DNA from: Armatimonadota bacterium
Lineage (GTDB): Bacteria > Armatimonadota > HRBIN16
Length of the DNA: 6,654 nt
Reading direction: 5' to 3'
NCBI GenBank assembly: GCA_028275265.1
Contig: JAPWUZ010000148.1
Span: forward strand, 1 to 6,654
Shown here: positions 1-5,727 of the stretch, one piece after another
Position numbering within the stretch: the first letter of the stretch is position 1
Layout: the number at the start of each line of letters is the position of its first letter
The notes under the pieces: model-generated
Told to the model about the DNA's origin: nothing
Databases searched by the model: none
What the model saw: only the letters and a program-made list of their open reading frames with translations
Made by a program: the position numbers and the translations under genes

Positions 1-93
1 CTCGCCAGTGATGAGGCGGGCTTCATCGCGGGGCAGACGCTGGTGATCTATGGTGGGCAGATACAGCCCGAGTCGAGGGAAGCCAGTCTCTGA
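1..93 (+). CDS. Short-chain dehydrogenase/reductase, C-terminal fragment (5' end outside window)
   Basis: The first 30 codons read in frame from base 1 to a TGA stop at 91-93 and match the C-terminal end of classical short-chain dehydrogenases/reductases: a LASDEAGF segment, then the GQTL strand and a GGQ turn. In this NAD(P)-dependent oxidoreductase family the segment follows the substrate-binding region, and the pattern is usually GxxLxVDGG. Here the aspartate position is tyrosine (VIYGG), a small deviation. The Rossmann nucleotide-binding motif and the YxxxK catalytic site lie upstream of the window, so the substrate cannot be inferred. Family assignment is fairly sure despite the short stretch, because the motif is distinctive. 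The next gene begins 90 bases downstream on the same strand, with a hairpin between them. Confidence 0.8.
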   Translation, partial: LASDEAGFIAGQTLVIYGGQIQPESREASL

Positions 94-97
94 ACCC

Positions 98-148
98 GTA
101 GAGGCAAACGTCGGAGCGGCGAAACATTGCGCGGCGTTTGCCGTCTAT
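98..148 (+). promoter_or_regulatory. Long imperfect hairpin between the SDR gene and the exported-protein gene
   Basis: Bases 99-113 pair with 132-147. The core GGCAAACG (103-110) is perfectly complementary to CGTTTGCC (135-142). Pairing continues inward with a G/T wobble and two more pairs, and outward with TAGA/TCTA across one bulged G (143). The loop is 18 bases (114-131). No T-run follows, so it is not a clear intrinsic terminator. It could end or attenuate transcription from the SDR gene, stabilise an mRNA end, or form part of the leader of the gene at 184. The pairing is read from the sequence; the role is inferred. Confidence 0.5.
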
Positions 149-161
149 GTATGCAGGAAGA

Positions 162-177
162 ATCTCCACAAGGAGGT
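162..177 (+). promoter_or_regulatory. Ribosome binding site within a small hairpin
   Basis: AGGAGG at 171-176 lies 7 bases before the ATG at 184 and fixes that start. Just upstream, CTCC (164-167) can pair with GGAG (172-175) across an ACAA tetraloop. A T/G wobble and an A-T pair extend this to a six-pair stem (162-177). If it forms in the mRNA, the Shine-Dalgarno sequence would be masked, which could dampen translation. The stem is short, so the effect may be slight. Confidence 0.45.
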
Positions 178-183
178 CGTGAG

Positions 184-810
184 ATGAGAAGGCATGTTTC
201 TCTCCGGACGGCGGGTGGTATCGTGCTCGCGCTGTTTGTCGGTTTCCTGTTGGGTAGCAGCATCCAGCCGTTGCGGTCGCAACCGTCCGCACAACCACAG
301 GTCACCCAGCCTGCCGGCGATGCGCTGGTGGAGAAGCTGGTGCGTGAAGCGGATGAAACAGGCAGACAGGTGCGCACCGACGTTGCCGCCCTGACCGAGC
401 TGATGAAACGGGTTATTCGTGAGGTGGAGGTAGGGCAGCAGTACCCCGAACTGGAGCAGCGGGGTAAGGTGCTCAGCGAGCGCGTGGGGGTGGATGTGGA
501 AGTCGCGCTGGCGCAGACCTTGCTGGCGGTCGCAGAGAAGTCGGTAGTGCGCAGTGGGCAGGAGCAGTGGGTGATTCAGCGCATTGTGGACTTTTTCAAA
601 GCGCCCCAGCCCGACGTGACACGCTACCGCGAGAAGGGGTACACGCTGAGTTCCATCATTCTGGCTTACGGCATCGCCAAAGCGGCGAACGCTTCTCCGG
701 AGCGGGTGTTTGAAATGCGGCAGTTCAGGCAGAGCTGGCCCGCTATTGCCGTCGCACTGGGGGTGAAGCCCCAAGAACTGAGCAAGGCGCTACAGGGGAT
801 GTTCCCGTAG
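184..810 (+). CDS. Exported or membrane-anchored protein of unknown function, 208 aa
   Basis: I do not recognise a named family. The ATG at 184 is chosen because a strong AGGAGG precedes it and because it places a signal/anchor directly at the N-terminus: positive MRRHVSLR, then a hydrophobic stretch at about residues 10-25 ending GFLLGSS. An upstream in-frame TTG at 127 would only add 19 unlikely residues. Residues 31-43 are Q/P/S-rich, probably a linker. Residues 46-90 are charged and heptad-like, probably long helices. The C-terminal part (about 148-200) has the pattern GYTLSSIILAYGIAKAANAS, then a tryptophan (W185) and AIAVALGV. This resembles the repeated 'aliphatic helix, then W-x-x-IA-x-x-LGV' helical pattern found in many uncharacterised bacterial exported proteins. 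I see no catalytic motif or metal site. It most likely faces the periplasm or cell surface. It is followed by a hairpin and then a convergent gene, so it is the last gene of its transcript. Confidence 0.8.
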   Translation: MRRHVSLRTAGGIVLALFVGFLLGSSIQPLRSQPSAQPQVTQPAGDALVEKLVREADETGRQVRTDVAALTELMKRVIREVEVGQQYPELEQRGKVLSERVGVDVEVALAQTLLAVAEKSVVRSGQEQWVIQRIVDFFKAPQPDVTRYREKGYTLSSIILAYGIAKAANASPERVFEMRQFRQSWPAIAVALGVKPQELSKALQGMFP

Positions 811-839
811 CGTTCTTCACATTTGACCATGCTGGCAGA

Positions 840-865
840 GGGGGCAATCATGAATGGTTGCCCCC
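840..865. terminator. Hairpin between convergent genes, probable bidirectional terminator
   Basis: GGGGGCAA (840-847) pairs perfectly with TTGCCCCC (858-865). A T/G wobble and two further pairs close the stem to a TGAA tetraloop at 851-854, giving about 11 pairs. It lies in the 65-base gap between the stop codons of the + gene (810) and the - gene (876). Neither strand has a clear T-run after the stem, so it is not a textbook intrinsic terminator, but its position and strength favour termination or 3'-end protection for both transcripts. Confidence 0.6.
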
Positions 866-875
866 CGAGAGGATG

Positions 876-3800
876 CTATCGCCTGTAATCCGCCTGTCCG
901 GGGATAAGCACGTTGTCGCCTGCACCGAAATCCCATACGAGCAACACGGCGCGACCATCACCGTCCGCATCTGCCCGCAACGAGGTAAGGGGAGCGTCTC
1001 CATCCAGCGCGACCTCCCCTCGCCGGGTGGATTTCAGCCGCCACCACGCAGTGCGGGCCTCATTGCTCACCGCCATGCCCTGTACAGGCGCGACGGCGTC
1101 CAGAGCCAGGACGGTCGGCGTACGGACGGTACGCTGTGCTTCGTCTATTTCACCGACGAGTGCCCTGCCGCGCAGGAACTCATAGTCGCCCAGCCACATC
1201 CGCCACCTCTTGCCCTCGCGTCCGGCGCGAAATATCTCGTATTCCGCCTGATGCTCTCCCGCTCTGAACAGGATCAGGCGGTGAAGAAGGTCTTCGCCGC
1301 CGATGTTGCCCCGCAGGTTCACCACCACCTCGTGCTTGTCGGGTAACACTTGCTCCACGTTCCCTTGGAGGTCGTGCGCATGCAATCTCCATGTGCCACA
1401 GCTGGCTTCTCCACCGGTGACGAAAGCCTGCCGGAGTTTGCCTTCGTTGTCGAAGCGCATTACAGCGAACGCTGCGCGGCACGCAATACCGTCGGGCAGC
1501 TCCGTTCGCTTTCCGGGCGTGAGGGACAGGAAGACCACATCCCTTCCGTACCGATGGCTGACCTCTATTGCAACGGTATCTGCGCTGTCAGGCGCAAGCG
1601 GAAACAGACGCACGTTGCGAATCAGCGGACTGCTCCTCGCCGCCTCGATCACCGTCACGAAGGTACTGCGCAGCGGCTCCGCCCCTTCGGTTTGCGTGTG
1701 GGCAATCAGGTACTTGAGCGGTGGATTGGCGCGGTTGCCCTTCGGGTAGCCGTTGCAGGCGATGAAATGCGTCCGCTGCGTGGGCAACCAGTGAATGCGC
1801 AGGCGGATATCGTCCTGTCGCCAGCTTGCCAGCCATGGGCGGTCGCTCTGTGCTTCCTGCGGATCGGTGAGGAAAGCGAAGCCGCTACCGGTGTAGCCGT
1901 AAAAGCCTGAAGTGGCGTTCGCCCGCTGAGGGTCGTCGTACATCTTCCCGAAGGGCACTTCGTCACCGGCGAGGGTGCCGTTGCGCGGTTCCGAGAAAGC
2001 AATGCCCTGGAACACCACCTCTGTGCCTGGCAGGTGGAGGGAATAATGGTGTTGCCTGCCCCCCTGCACATGGAACACGTCCACCACATAGAAGGCGTCG
2101 GCAGCGGGCAGGTCTATCATCGCCGTTTGCCGTCGATAGAGCGATGCTTTATCGGGATAGACGCTTTCCGCGGAGGCATCCACGAACTGTACCCACGCGG
2201 ATTGCGCGAACCGGTGCAGGCGTCCTCTGGCGAGGTTTGCCTGACGCTGGGCGTCTACCATTACGGCGCAGTGACTGACGGTGTGCTGCGTCCAGCCGGG
2301 CGGTTCGGGGTCATCGGCGGCAAACTGCGGATAGCCCAGGTCGGGCAACAGCTTTTTGCCGAAGGCGAACAGTTCGATGTTGAGCCTGTCGTAGTGTCCA
2401 TGTCCACCGCCTGCCCAGCCGTAGTACAGCGTGAGCGCACGCTGGTTTTCGCCCTGGCCTCCACGCAGGATTGCCAATCCATAGTCGCCCAGCAGGCGCG
2501 AACGCTCGTAGCGCGAGGTGTTGGGCTGGGCAGAGGGTGCAGGCGGAAAATCGGGCTGGAACAGGTCGCTGAACTGTGTGTAGGCGCGCCCCGCGTTGTT
2601 CTGCGGCTTGGGGAGCAGGGGATAGAACAGCGGGTCGCCGTACTGGCGATAAGCGATTTCTGCCATCCACGCGGGCAGGTCAATGCGCGAAATATCCACG
2701 CCGCCCGAATCGCCGATGGTGGGGGTGAATCCCTTTGCTGCGCTCATCTCAAACGGATAATAAAACAACCTCTTGACAGTGGGGTGTCCAAACAGGTTGA
2801 CGTCCGCCCTCAACAGATAGTTGCAGATGCGCGCCACCTCCTGGTTCCAGATGAAGTGGTATCCGGGCGCGGATTCGTGCCCCATGCCCTCGCGGAAGAA
2901 GAGGTTGACAAGGGCAAACTGCAGTCCCTCGTGGGTATACCGATCGCCAGTGTTGTTCAGTAAATAGTCCACAGACCATTTCAGCAGTTCGGGGTCCTGT
3001 GAGACGATGGCGGTGGTGAGCAGTGTCTTCTGATGCATCCCGTAGTTGCCGGAGATGCGTTCCTCCTTGATGGCTTTGATGAACTCCATCAGCAAGTTGC
3101 GATAAAGGTGCTGGCGAATCGCTTCCGCATCCTTGCCCAGTGCCCGCTGCAGCTCGGTGTCGTTGTCGATGGCGTCCCATACGAAGTCCACAGCCTCCGC
3201 CAGGTTGGTGGCAACGCCTGTCTCCCAGATAGCATTGACGATTTTGCCCGTGTACGAAGGCTGGAACTCGGTGGCGTAGCGAGACTGTTTATTGTGGTCC
3301 ATATCGGGATAATAGTCCGCAATGCGACAGAGCATAACCAGCGCCTTGTGTGCGTAACGGCTATCGCCTGTCAGCAGGTACGCGCGTGCCAGATTGTGTA
3401 CGGCGGGGATGATATGGCGCATCCAGTGCCAGTGGCAGTAGTAAGCAACGAACCAGTATTTCTTCTCCTCACCGGGCTTTTTCCAGCCCCAGCCATCGTC
3501 GGGGTAGTCGCCGGTCAGCAGGGAACGATCTTTCATCCCGCTTTTCAGGAATGCGCCGAAGTCATTGGAAGGGAACTCACTCTTGCAGTTAGGGCAAATG
3601 ACCTTCCAGGGCTTTTCCAGCGGGGTTTCAAAGCCGTAGTTGCCGTATTTGAAGGTCTCCCTGCCGCACACGGGGCACCCCGAGAAGCTGATGTTGAAGG
3701 CGCGCGGAACCTGAGGCGGCGGGATGGTTTCACGCAGGTAATCGTCGCTGAATTGCACCCACTGCTGCGCCATCTGCAGGACGTCCTGCACTGCCTGACG

Positions 3801-3950
3801 GGCAGGCTCTTCATGTGCCAGACGATGACGCGCACTCTGTATCTGCTCAGGGGTGAACAGAGCAATGGTCTTCTTGGGCACGGTATCCGCCTTTCCCACC
3901 GCGACGCCAAGACACACCGCGGTGACCAGAATGATCGATACCACACGCAT
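876..3950 (-). CDS. Secreted heparinase II/III-family polysaccharide lyase-like protein, 1024 aa
   Basis: Probable polysaccharide lyase cleaving an acidic glycan by beta-elimination outside the cytoplasm; the substrate cannot be read from sequence. The start is ATG 3950-3948, with AGGAGG (3965-3960) 9 bases upstream. It yields a clean signal peptide (about residues 1-21, MRVVSIILVTAVCLGVAVGKA). Residues 92-122 hold a C-P-x-C ... C-P-x-C pair, probably a small zinc-binding element. A helical region follows (about 150-400) with N302/H306 in NYGMHQ and Y364 in APGYHF, the expected positions of the toroid's catalytic residues. The heparinase II/III beta-sandwich hallmark is at 511-566: GGGHGHYD (H517, H519), LPDLGY (D537) and SHCAVMVD (H560). 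By analogy with Pedobacter heparinase II, H517 would be catalytic and H519, D537 and H560 would bind zinc. Residues after about 620 are mostly beta-rich, with an unassigned tail ending in a DADGDG segment. It is longer than typical heparinase II (about 770 aa). It is divergent from the thioesterase-galT pair. Confidence 0.88.
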   Translation of the reverse strand: MRVVSIILVTAVCLGVAVGKADTVPKKTIALFTPEQIQSARHRLAHEEPARQAVQDVLQMAQQWVQFSDDYLRETIPPPQVPRAFNISFSGCPVCGRETFKYGNYGFETPLEKPWKVICPNCKSEFPSNDFGAFLKSGMKDRSLLTGDYPDDGWGWKKPGEEKKYWFVAYYCHWHWMRHIIPAVHNLARAYLLTGDSRYAHKALVMLCRIADYYPDMDHNKQSRYATEFQPSYTGKIVNAIWETGVATNLAEAVDFVWDAIDNDTELQRALGKDAEAIRQHLYRNLLMEFIKAIKEERISGNYGMHQKTLLTTAIVSQDPELLKWSVDYLLNNTGDRYTHEGLQFALVNLFFREGMGHESAPGYHFIWNQEVARICNYLLRADVNLFGHPTVKRLFYYPFEMSAAKGFTPTIGDSGGVDISRIDLPAWMAEIAYRQYGDPLFYPLLPKPQNNAGRAYTQFSDLFQPDFPPAPSAQPNTSRYERSRLLGDYGLAILRGGQGENQRALTLYYGWAGGGHGHYDRLNIELFAFGKKLLPDLGYPQFAADDPEPPGWTQHTVSHCAVMVDAQRQANLARGRLHRFAQSAWVQFVDASAESVYPDKASLYRRQTAMIDLPAADAFYVVDVFHVQGGRQHHYSLHLPGTEVVFQGIAFSEPRNGTLAGDEVPFGKMYDDPQRANATSGFYGYTGSGFAFLTDPQEAQSDRPWLASWRQDDIRLRIHWLPTQRTHFIACNGYPKGNRANPPLKYLIAHTQTEGAEPLRSTFVTVIEAARSSPLIRNVRLFPLAPDSADTVAIEVSHRYGRDVVFLSLTPGKRTELPDGIACRAAFAVMRFDNEGKLRQAFVTGGEASCGTWRLHAHDLQGNVEQVLPDKHEVVVNLRGNIGGEDLLHRLILFRAGEHQAEYEIFRAGREGKRWRMWLGDYEFLRGRALVGEIDEAQRTVRTPTVLALDAVAPVQGMAVSNEARTAWWRLKSTRRGEVALDGDAPLTSLRADADGDGRAVLLVWDFGAGDNVLIPGQADYRR

Positions 3951-3985
3951 GGGGGCATTCCTCCTGCAATACCATTTGGCGGAAG

Positions 3986-4006
3986 GCGGAGAGGATTCCT
4001 GTCCGC
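3986..4006. repeat. Palindromic element, copy 1 (operator-like)
   Basis: Twenty-one bases form an inverted repeat centred on T3996: GCGGA, g, AGGA, t, TCCT, g, TCCGC, with one mismatched position on each side. The 15 bases AGGATTCCTGTCCGC (3992-4006) recur exactly at 4062-4076. The centre lies 46 bases upstream of the lyase start codon, where a repressor or activator could act on a leftward promoter. It may equally be a dispersed intergenic repeat of this genome. Confidence 0.55.
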
Positions 4007-4059
4007 TGCCGCGAGCGGTGATCATCATGGGGATATCGTGACAGCCACCCGGAAACAAC

Positions 4060-4076
4060 ACAGGATTCCTGTCCGC
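4060..4076. repeat. Palindromic element, copy 2 (operator-like)
   Basis: ACAGGA-T-TCCTGT (4060-4072) is a perfect 13-base odd-centred palindrome. It continues rightward as CCGC, making a 15-base exact match to copy 1. Its centre (4066) is 70 bases from that of copy 1 and 67 bases upstream of the thioesterase start. Two copies of one palindrome between divergent genes suggest a shared regulator-binding site; a dispersed repeat is the alternative. Confidence 0.55.
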
Positions 4077-4132
4077 GCATTCGGTAATTGTATCCTGCAA
4101 TTGACTATGGCAGATGGAGGTGCAGAAGACAG

Positions 4133-4627
4133 ATGCCACGCAAGTTGCCGCACTCGCATACCTGTTTCGTTTGTGGGGAGAGCAATCCAAGAGGATTGAA
4201 CGTTCGCTTTTACGCCGATGAACAAGGCGCCTGTGTGCCACTGGTTCTGCGCGAGGAGCAGATGGGCTACCCCGGCATCGCACATGGCGGCGCTTTGATG
4301 AGCATACTGGATGAGCTGATGGGCTGGGCGGCGACCATGCAAACGGGAGAGTTCAGTGTTTCGGCGGAAATCAATACACGCTTCCTCAAGCCGGTGCCGC
4401 TACACACCCCGCTGACCGCACGGGCACAAATGACTCAGAGGCGGGGCAGGGTATGGTACACGCATGGCGAGATTGTGGACGAAAAGGGCACGGTGTACGT
4501 GCGAGCCACCGGTAAATACGTCTCCATCGGCAAGGAACGTACTGTGGAGATATTGAAGTTGATGATACACGATCCGGATGCACTCTCGCCGGAGGATCTG
4601 CTGCGCCGTTTTCACTACATGGAGTGA
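4133..4627 (+). CDS. PaaI-type hotdog-fold acyl-CoA thioesterase, 164 aa
   Basis: Probable cytoplasmic thioesterase hydrolysing an acyl-CoA or related thioester; the acyl group is unknown. The N-terminus carries the motif CFVCGESNPRGLNVRF (C11, C14), common at the start of one branch of small hotdog thioesterases. The family signature is GIAHGGALMSILDELMG: H51-G52-G53 before the long central helix, with D60/E61 at the position of the usual acidic catalytic residue. The strands that follow (SAEINTRFLKPVPL, then about 95-131) fit the rest of one hotdog domain, and the length is normal. The last about 30 residues form a charged helical tail. The ATG at 4133 follows GGAGG (4116-4120) at a rather long 12-base spacing; the only other in-frame start nearby is TTG at 4088, with no better site. 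A gap of 38 bases to galT suggests co-transcription. Confidence 0.85.
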   Translation: MPRKLPHSHTCFVCGESNPRGLNVRFYADEQGACVPLVLREEQMGYPGIAHGGALMSILDELMGWAATMQTGEFSVSAEINTRFLKPVPLHTPLTARAQMTQRRGRVWYTHGEIVDEKGTVYVRATGKYVSIGKERTVEILKLMIHDPDALSPEDLLRRFHYME

Positions 4628-4665
4628 AAGGTGTGGCGGAAAACACTTGGAAGGAGTGAGCGACC

Positions 4666-5688
4666 ATGTCCGAACTGCGTCAGGACATCGCCACCAAGCG
4701 GTGGGTTATTGTCTCCAAAGAGCGGGCAAAGCGTCCACATCAGTTCCTGAAACAGATGGTGGTGCAGGAGGAACCGGACCACCGGGATGATTGTCCTTTC
4801 TGTGAGGGAAACGAGGGGCAGACTCCCCCTGAGGTATACGCTCTGCGCAACGGGAGTGAACCGAACCAGCCCGGCTGGAAAGTGCGTGTGGTGCCGAATA
4901 AGTTTGCCGCGCTCTCCACGTCAGCCAAATGGGAAGTGAAACATCCCGAGATTTTCACCACCATTAACGGCTATGGCTCCCATGAGGTGATTATCGAAAC
5001 GCCCCAGCACAATCAGACTCTGGCAACCCTGCCGCAGGAGCATGTGCAGCTGGTGCTGCAAGCGTTACTGCAGCGGATGCGCACGCTGGCACAGGATAAC
5101 CGTATCGCTTTCGTGCAGGTTTTTCGCAATCACGGTGCGGCGGCGGGCACTTCGCTGGTGCATCCCCACTCGCAGCTGATTGCCACGCCCATCGTGCCCA
5201 CCAACATCCGCGAGGAGATTGAGGAAGCCCGCCGCTTCTACGACGACCGGGTGACCTGCGTCTACTGCTACATGCTGGAGAAGGAGCTGGAGCGCGAAGA
5301 GCGTATCGTGCTGACCACAGACCATTACGTGGTACTGGCACCTTTCGCGTCACGCTTCCCCTTTGAGCTGATGATACTGCCGCGCCGGCACAGCGCGTCC
5401 TTTGTGGCGGATGCGCGTACAGAGGATGTCACGTTTCTGGCGGATGTATTGCGGCGTACCCTTCTGTTGCTCTACCGCGCGGCGAACAACCCCGACTACA
5501 ACGCCGTGCTGCACACCGCTCCGCTACGCGATAGCTGCATGGATTACTATCACTGGCACATCGAAATCGTGCCGCGCCTGACCACACCTGCCGGGTTCGA
5601 GCTGGGAAGCGGCATCTATATCACCACTGCCATTCCTGAGGAGACCGCGGATTACTTGCGCGAACAGGCGCGTCAGCTCGTAATATAG
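4666..5688 (+). CDS. galT: Galactose-1-phosphate uridylyltransferase family protein (HIT superfamily), 340 aa
   Basis: Probable UDP-hexose:hexose-1-phosphate uridylyltransferase of the Leloir pathway, acting in the cytoplasm through a uridylyl-histidine intermediate. The start ATG follows AAGGAG (4651-4656) at 9 bases. The opening RQDIATKRWVIVS is typical of the family. C43/C46 (CPFC), H106 (GSHEVIIE) and H166 correspond to the four zinc ligands of the E. coli enzyme (C52, C55, H115, H164). The active-site motif is H166-P-H168-S-Q170, with H168 the expected nucleophile; E. coli has HPHGQ. N155 and GAAAGTS precede it. A second C-x-x-C (C198, C201) and the late YHWHIEIVPR (H296, H298) mark the duplicated HIT half. 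The length is normal. The HPHSQ form is shared with GalT-like enzymes of thermophiles and with plant ADP-glucose phosphorylase, so another nucleotidyl sugar could be the real substrate. It is probably the second gene of an operon with the thioesterase. Confidence 0.88.
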   Translation: MSELRQDIATKRWVIVSKERAKRPHQFLKQMVVQEEPDHRDDCPFCEGNEGQTPPEVYALRNGSEPNQPGWKVRVVPNKFAALSTSAKWEVKHPEIFTTINGYGSHEVIIETPQHNQTLATLPQEHVQLVLQALLQRMRTLAQDNRIAFVQVFRNHGAAAGTSLVHPHSQLIATPIVPTNIREEIEEARRFYDDRVTCVYCYMLEKELEREERIVLTTDHYVVLAPFASRFPFELMILPRRHSASFVADARTEDVTFLADVLRRTLLLLYRAANNPDYNAVLHTAPLRDSCMDYYHWHIEIVPRLTTPAGFELGSGIYITTAIPEETADYLREQARQLVI

Positions 5689-5695
5689 AGCAAAA

Positions 5696-5722
5696 GGGGC
5701 ACTCCTCCGCAGGGAGTGCCCC
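5696..5722. terminator. Bidirectional intrinsic terminator between convergent genes
   Basis: GGGGCACTCC (5696-5705) pairs perfectly with GGAGTGCCCC (5713-5722), with a possible T/G wobble closing a CCGCA loop. AAAA precedes the stem at 5692-5695, so a leftward transcript has the hairpin followed by UUUU. A rightward transcript from galT is followed by the weaker GTTCGTT. The stem begins 7 bases after the galT stop and ends 5 bases before the stop codon of the leftward gene, so it serves both. Confidence 0.85.
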
Positions 5723-5727
5723 GTTCG

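Larger units (their letters stand above)
3951..4132. promoter_or_regulatory. Divergent intergenic control region
   Basis: This 182-base gap separates the start codons of the lyase (leftward) and the thioesterase (rightward), so it must hold both promoters unless transcription comes from elsewhere. I see no convincing -35/-10 pair on either strand. The best -10-like hexamer is TACAAT on the minus strand (4092-4087), without a matching -35. The region holds two copies of a 15-base near-palindrome (separate entries), a 9-base direct repeat TCCTGCAAT (3962-3970 and 4093-4101), and a small inverted repeat AATTG/CAATT (4086-4090 and 4098-4102). The first 9-base copy overlaps the lyase ribosome binding site. 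Confidence 0.6.

Noticed and set aside
127..183. TTG at 127 as start of the exported protein
   Set aside because: It lies within the large hairpin, has no ribosome binding site, and would add 19 residues before a well-formed signal/anchor that begins at the ATG at 184.
145..774. Minus-strand open frame (209 codons) opposite the exported-protein gene
   Set aside because: The plus-strand frame has a strong ribosome binding site and a signal/anchor. The minus frame is rich in His/Leu/Arg, as expected of an antisense shadow.
2034..2963. Plus-strand open frame (309 codons) opposite the lyase gene
   Set aside because: It lies opposite the catalytic beta-domain of the lyase, whose motifs are conserved on the minus strand. 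No family features or ribosome binding site were seen.
4087..4115. Minus-strand TACAAT as a -10 promoter element for the lyase
   Set aside because: The hexamer at the expected -35 distance (ATCTGC) does not resemble TTGACA, so the promoter was not called as a separate feature.
3033..4199. Long plus-strand open frame (388 codons) opposite the lyase gene
   Set aside because: It is a shadow frame of the GC-rich lyase gene. It runs across the intergenic region into the thioesterase gene in another frame, has no plausible start site, and its translation shows no recognisable motif.
3951..4283. Upstream in-frame extension of the lyase reading frame by 111 codons
   Set aside because: The extension overlaps the thioesterase gene on the opposite strand, has no protein-like composition and would bury the signal peptide. 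The ATG at 3950 has an AGGAGG at ideal spacing.
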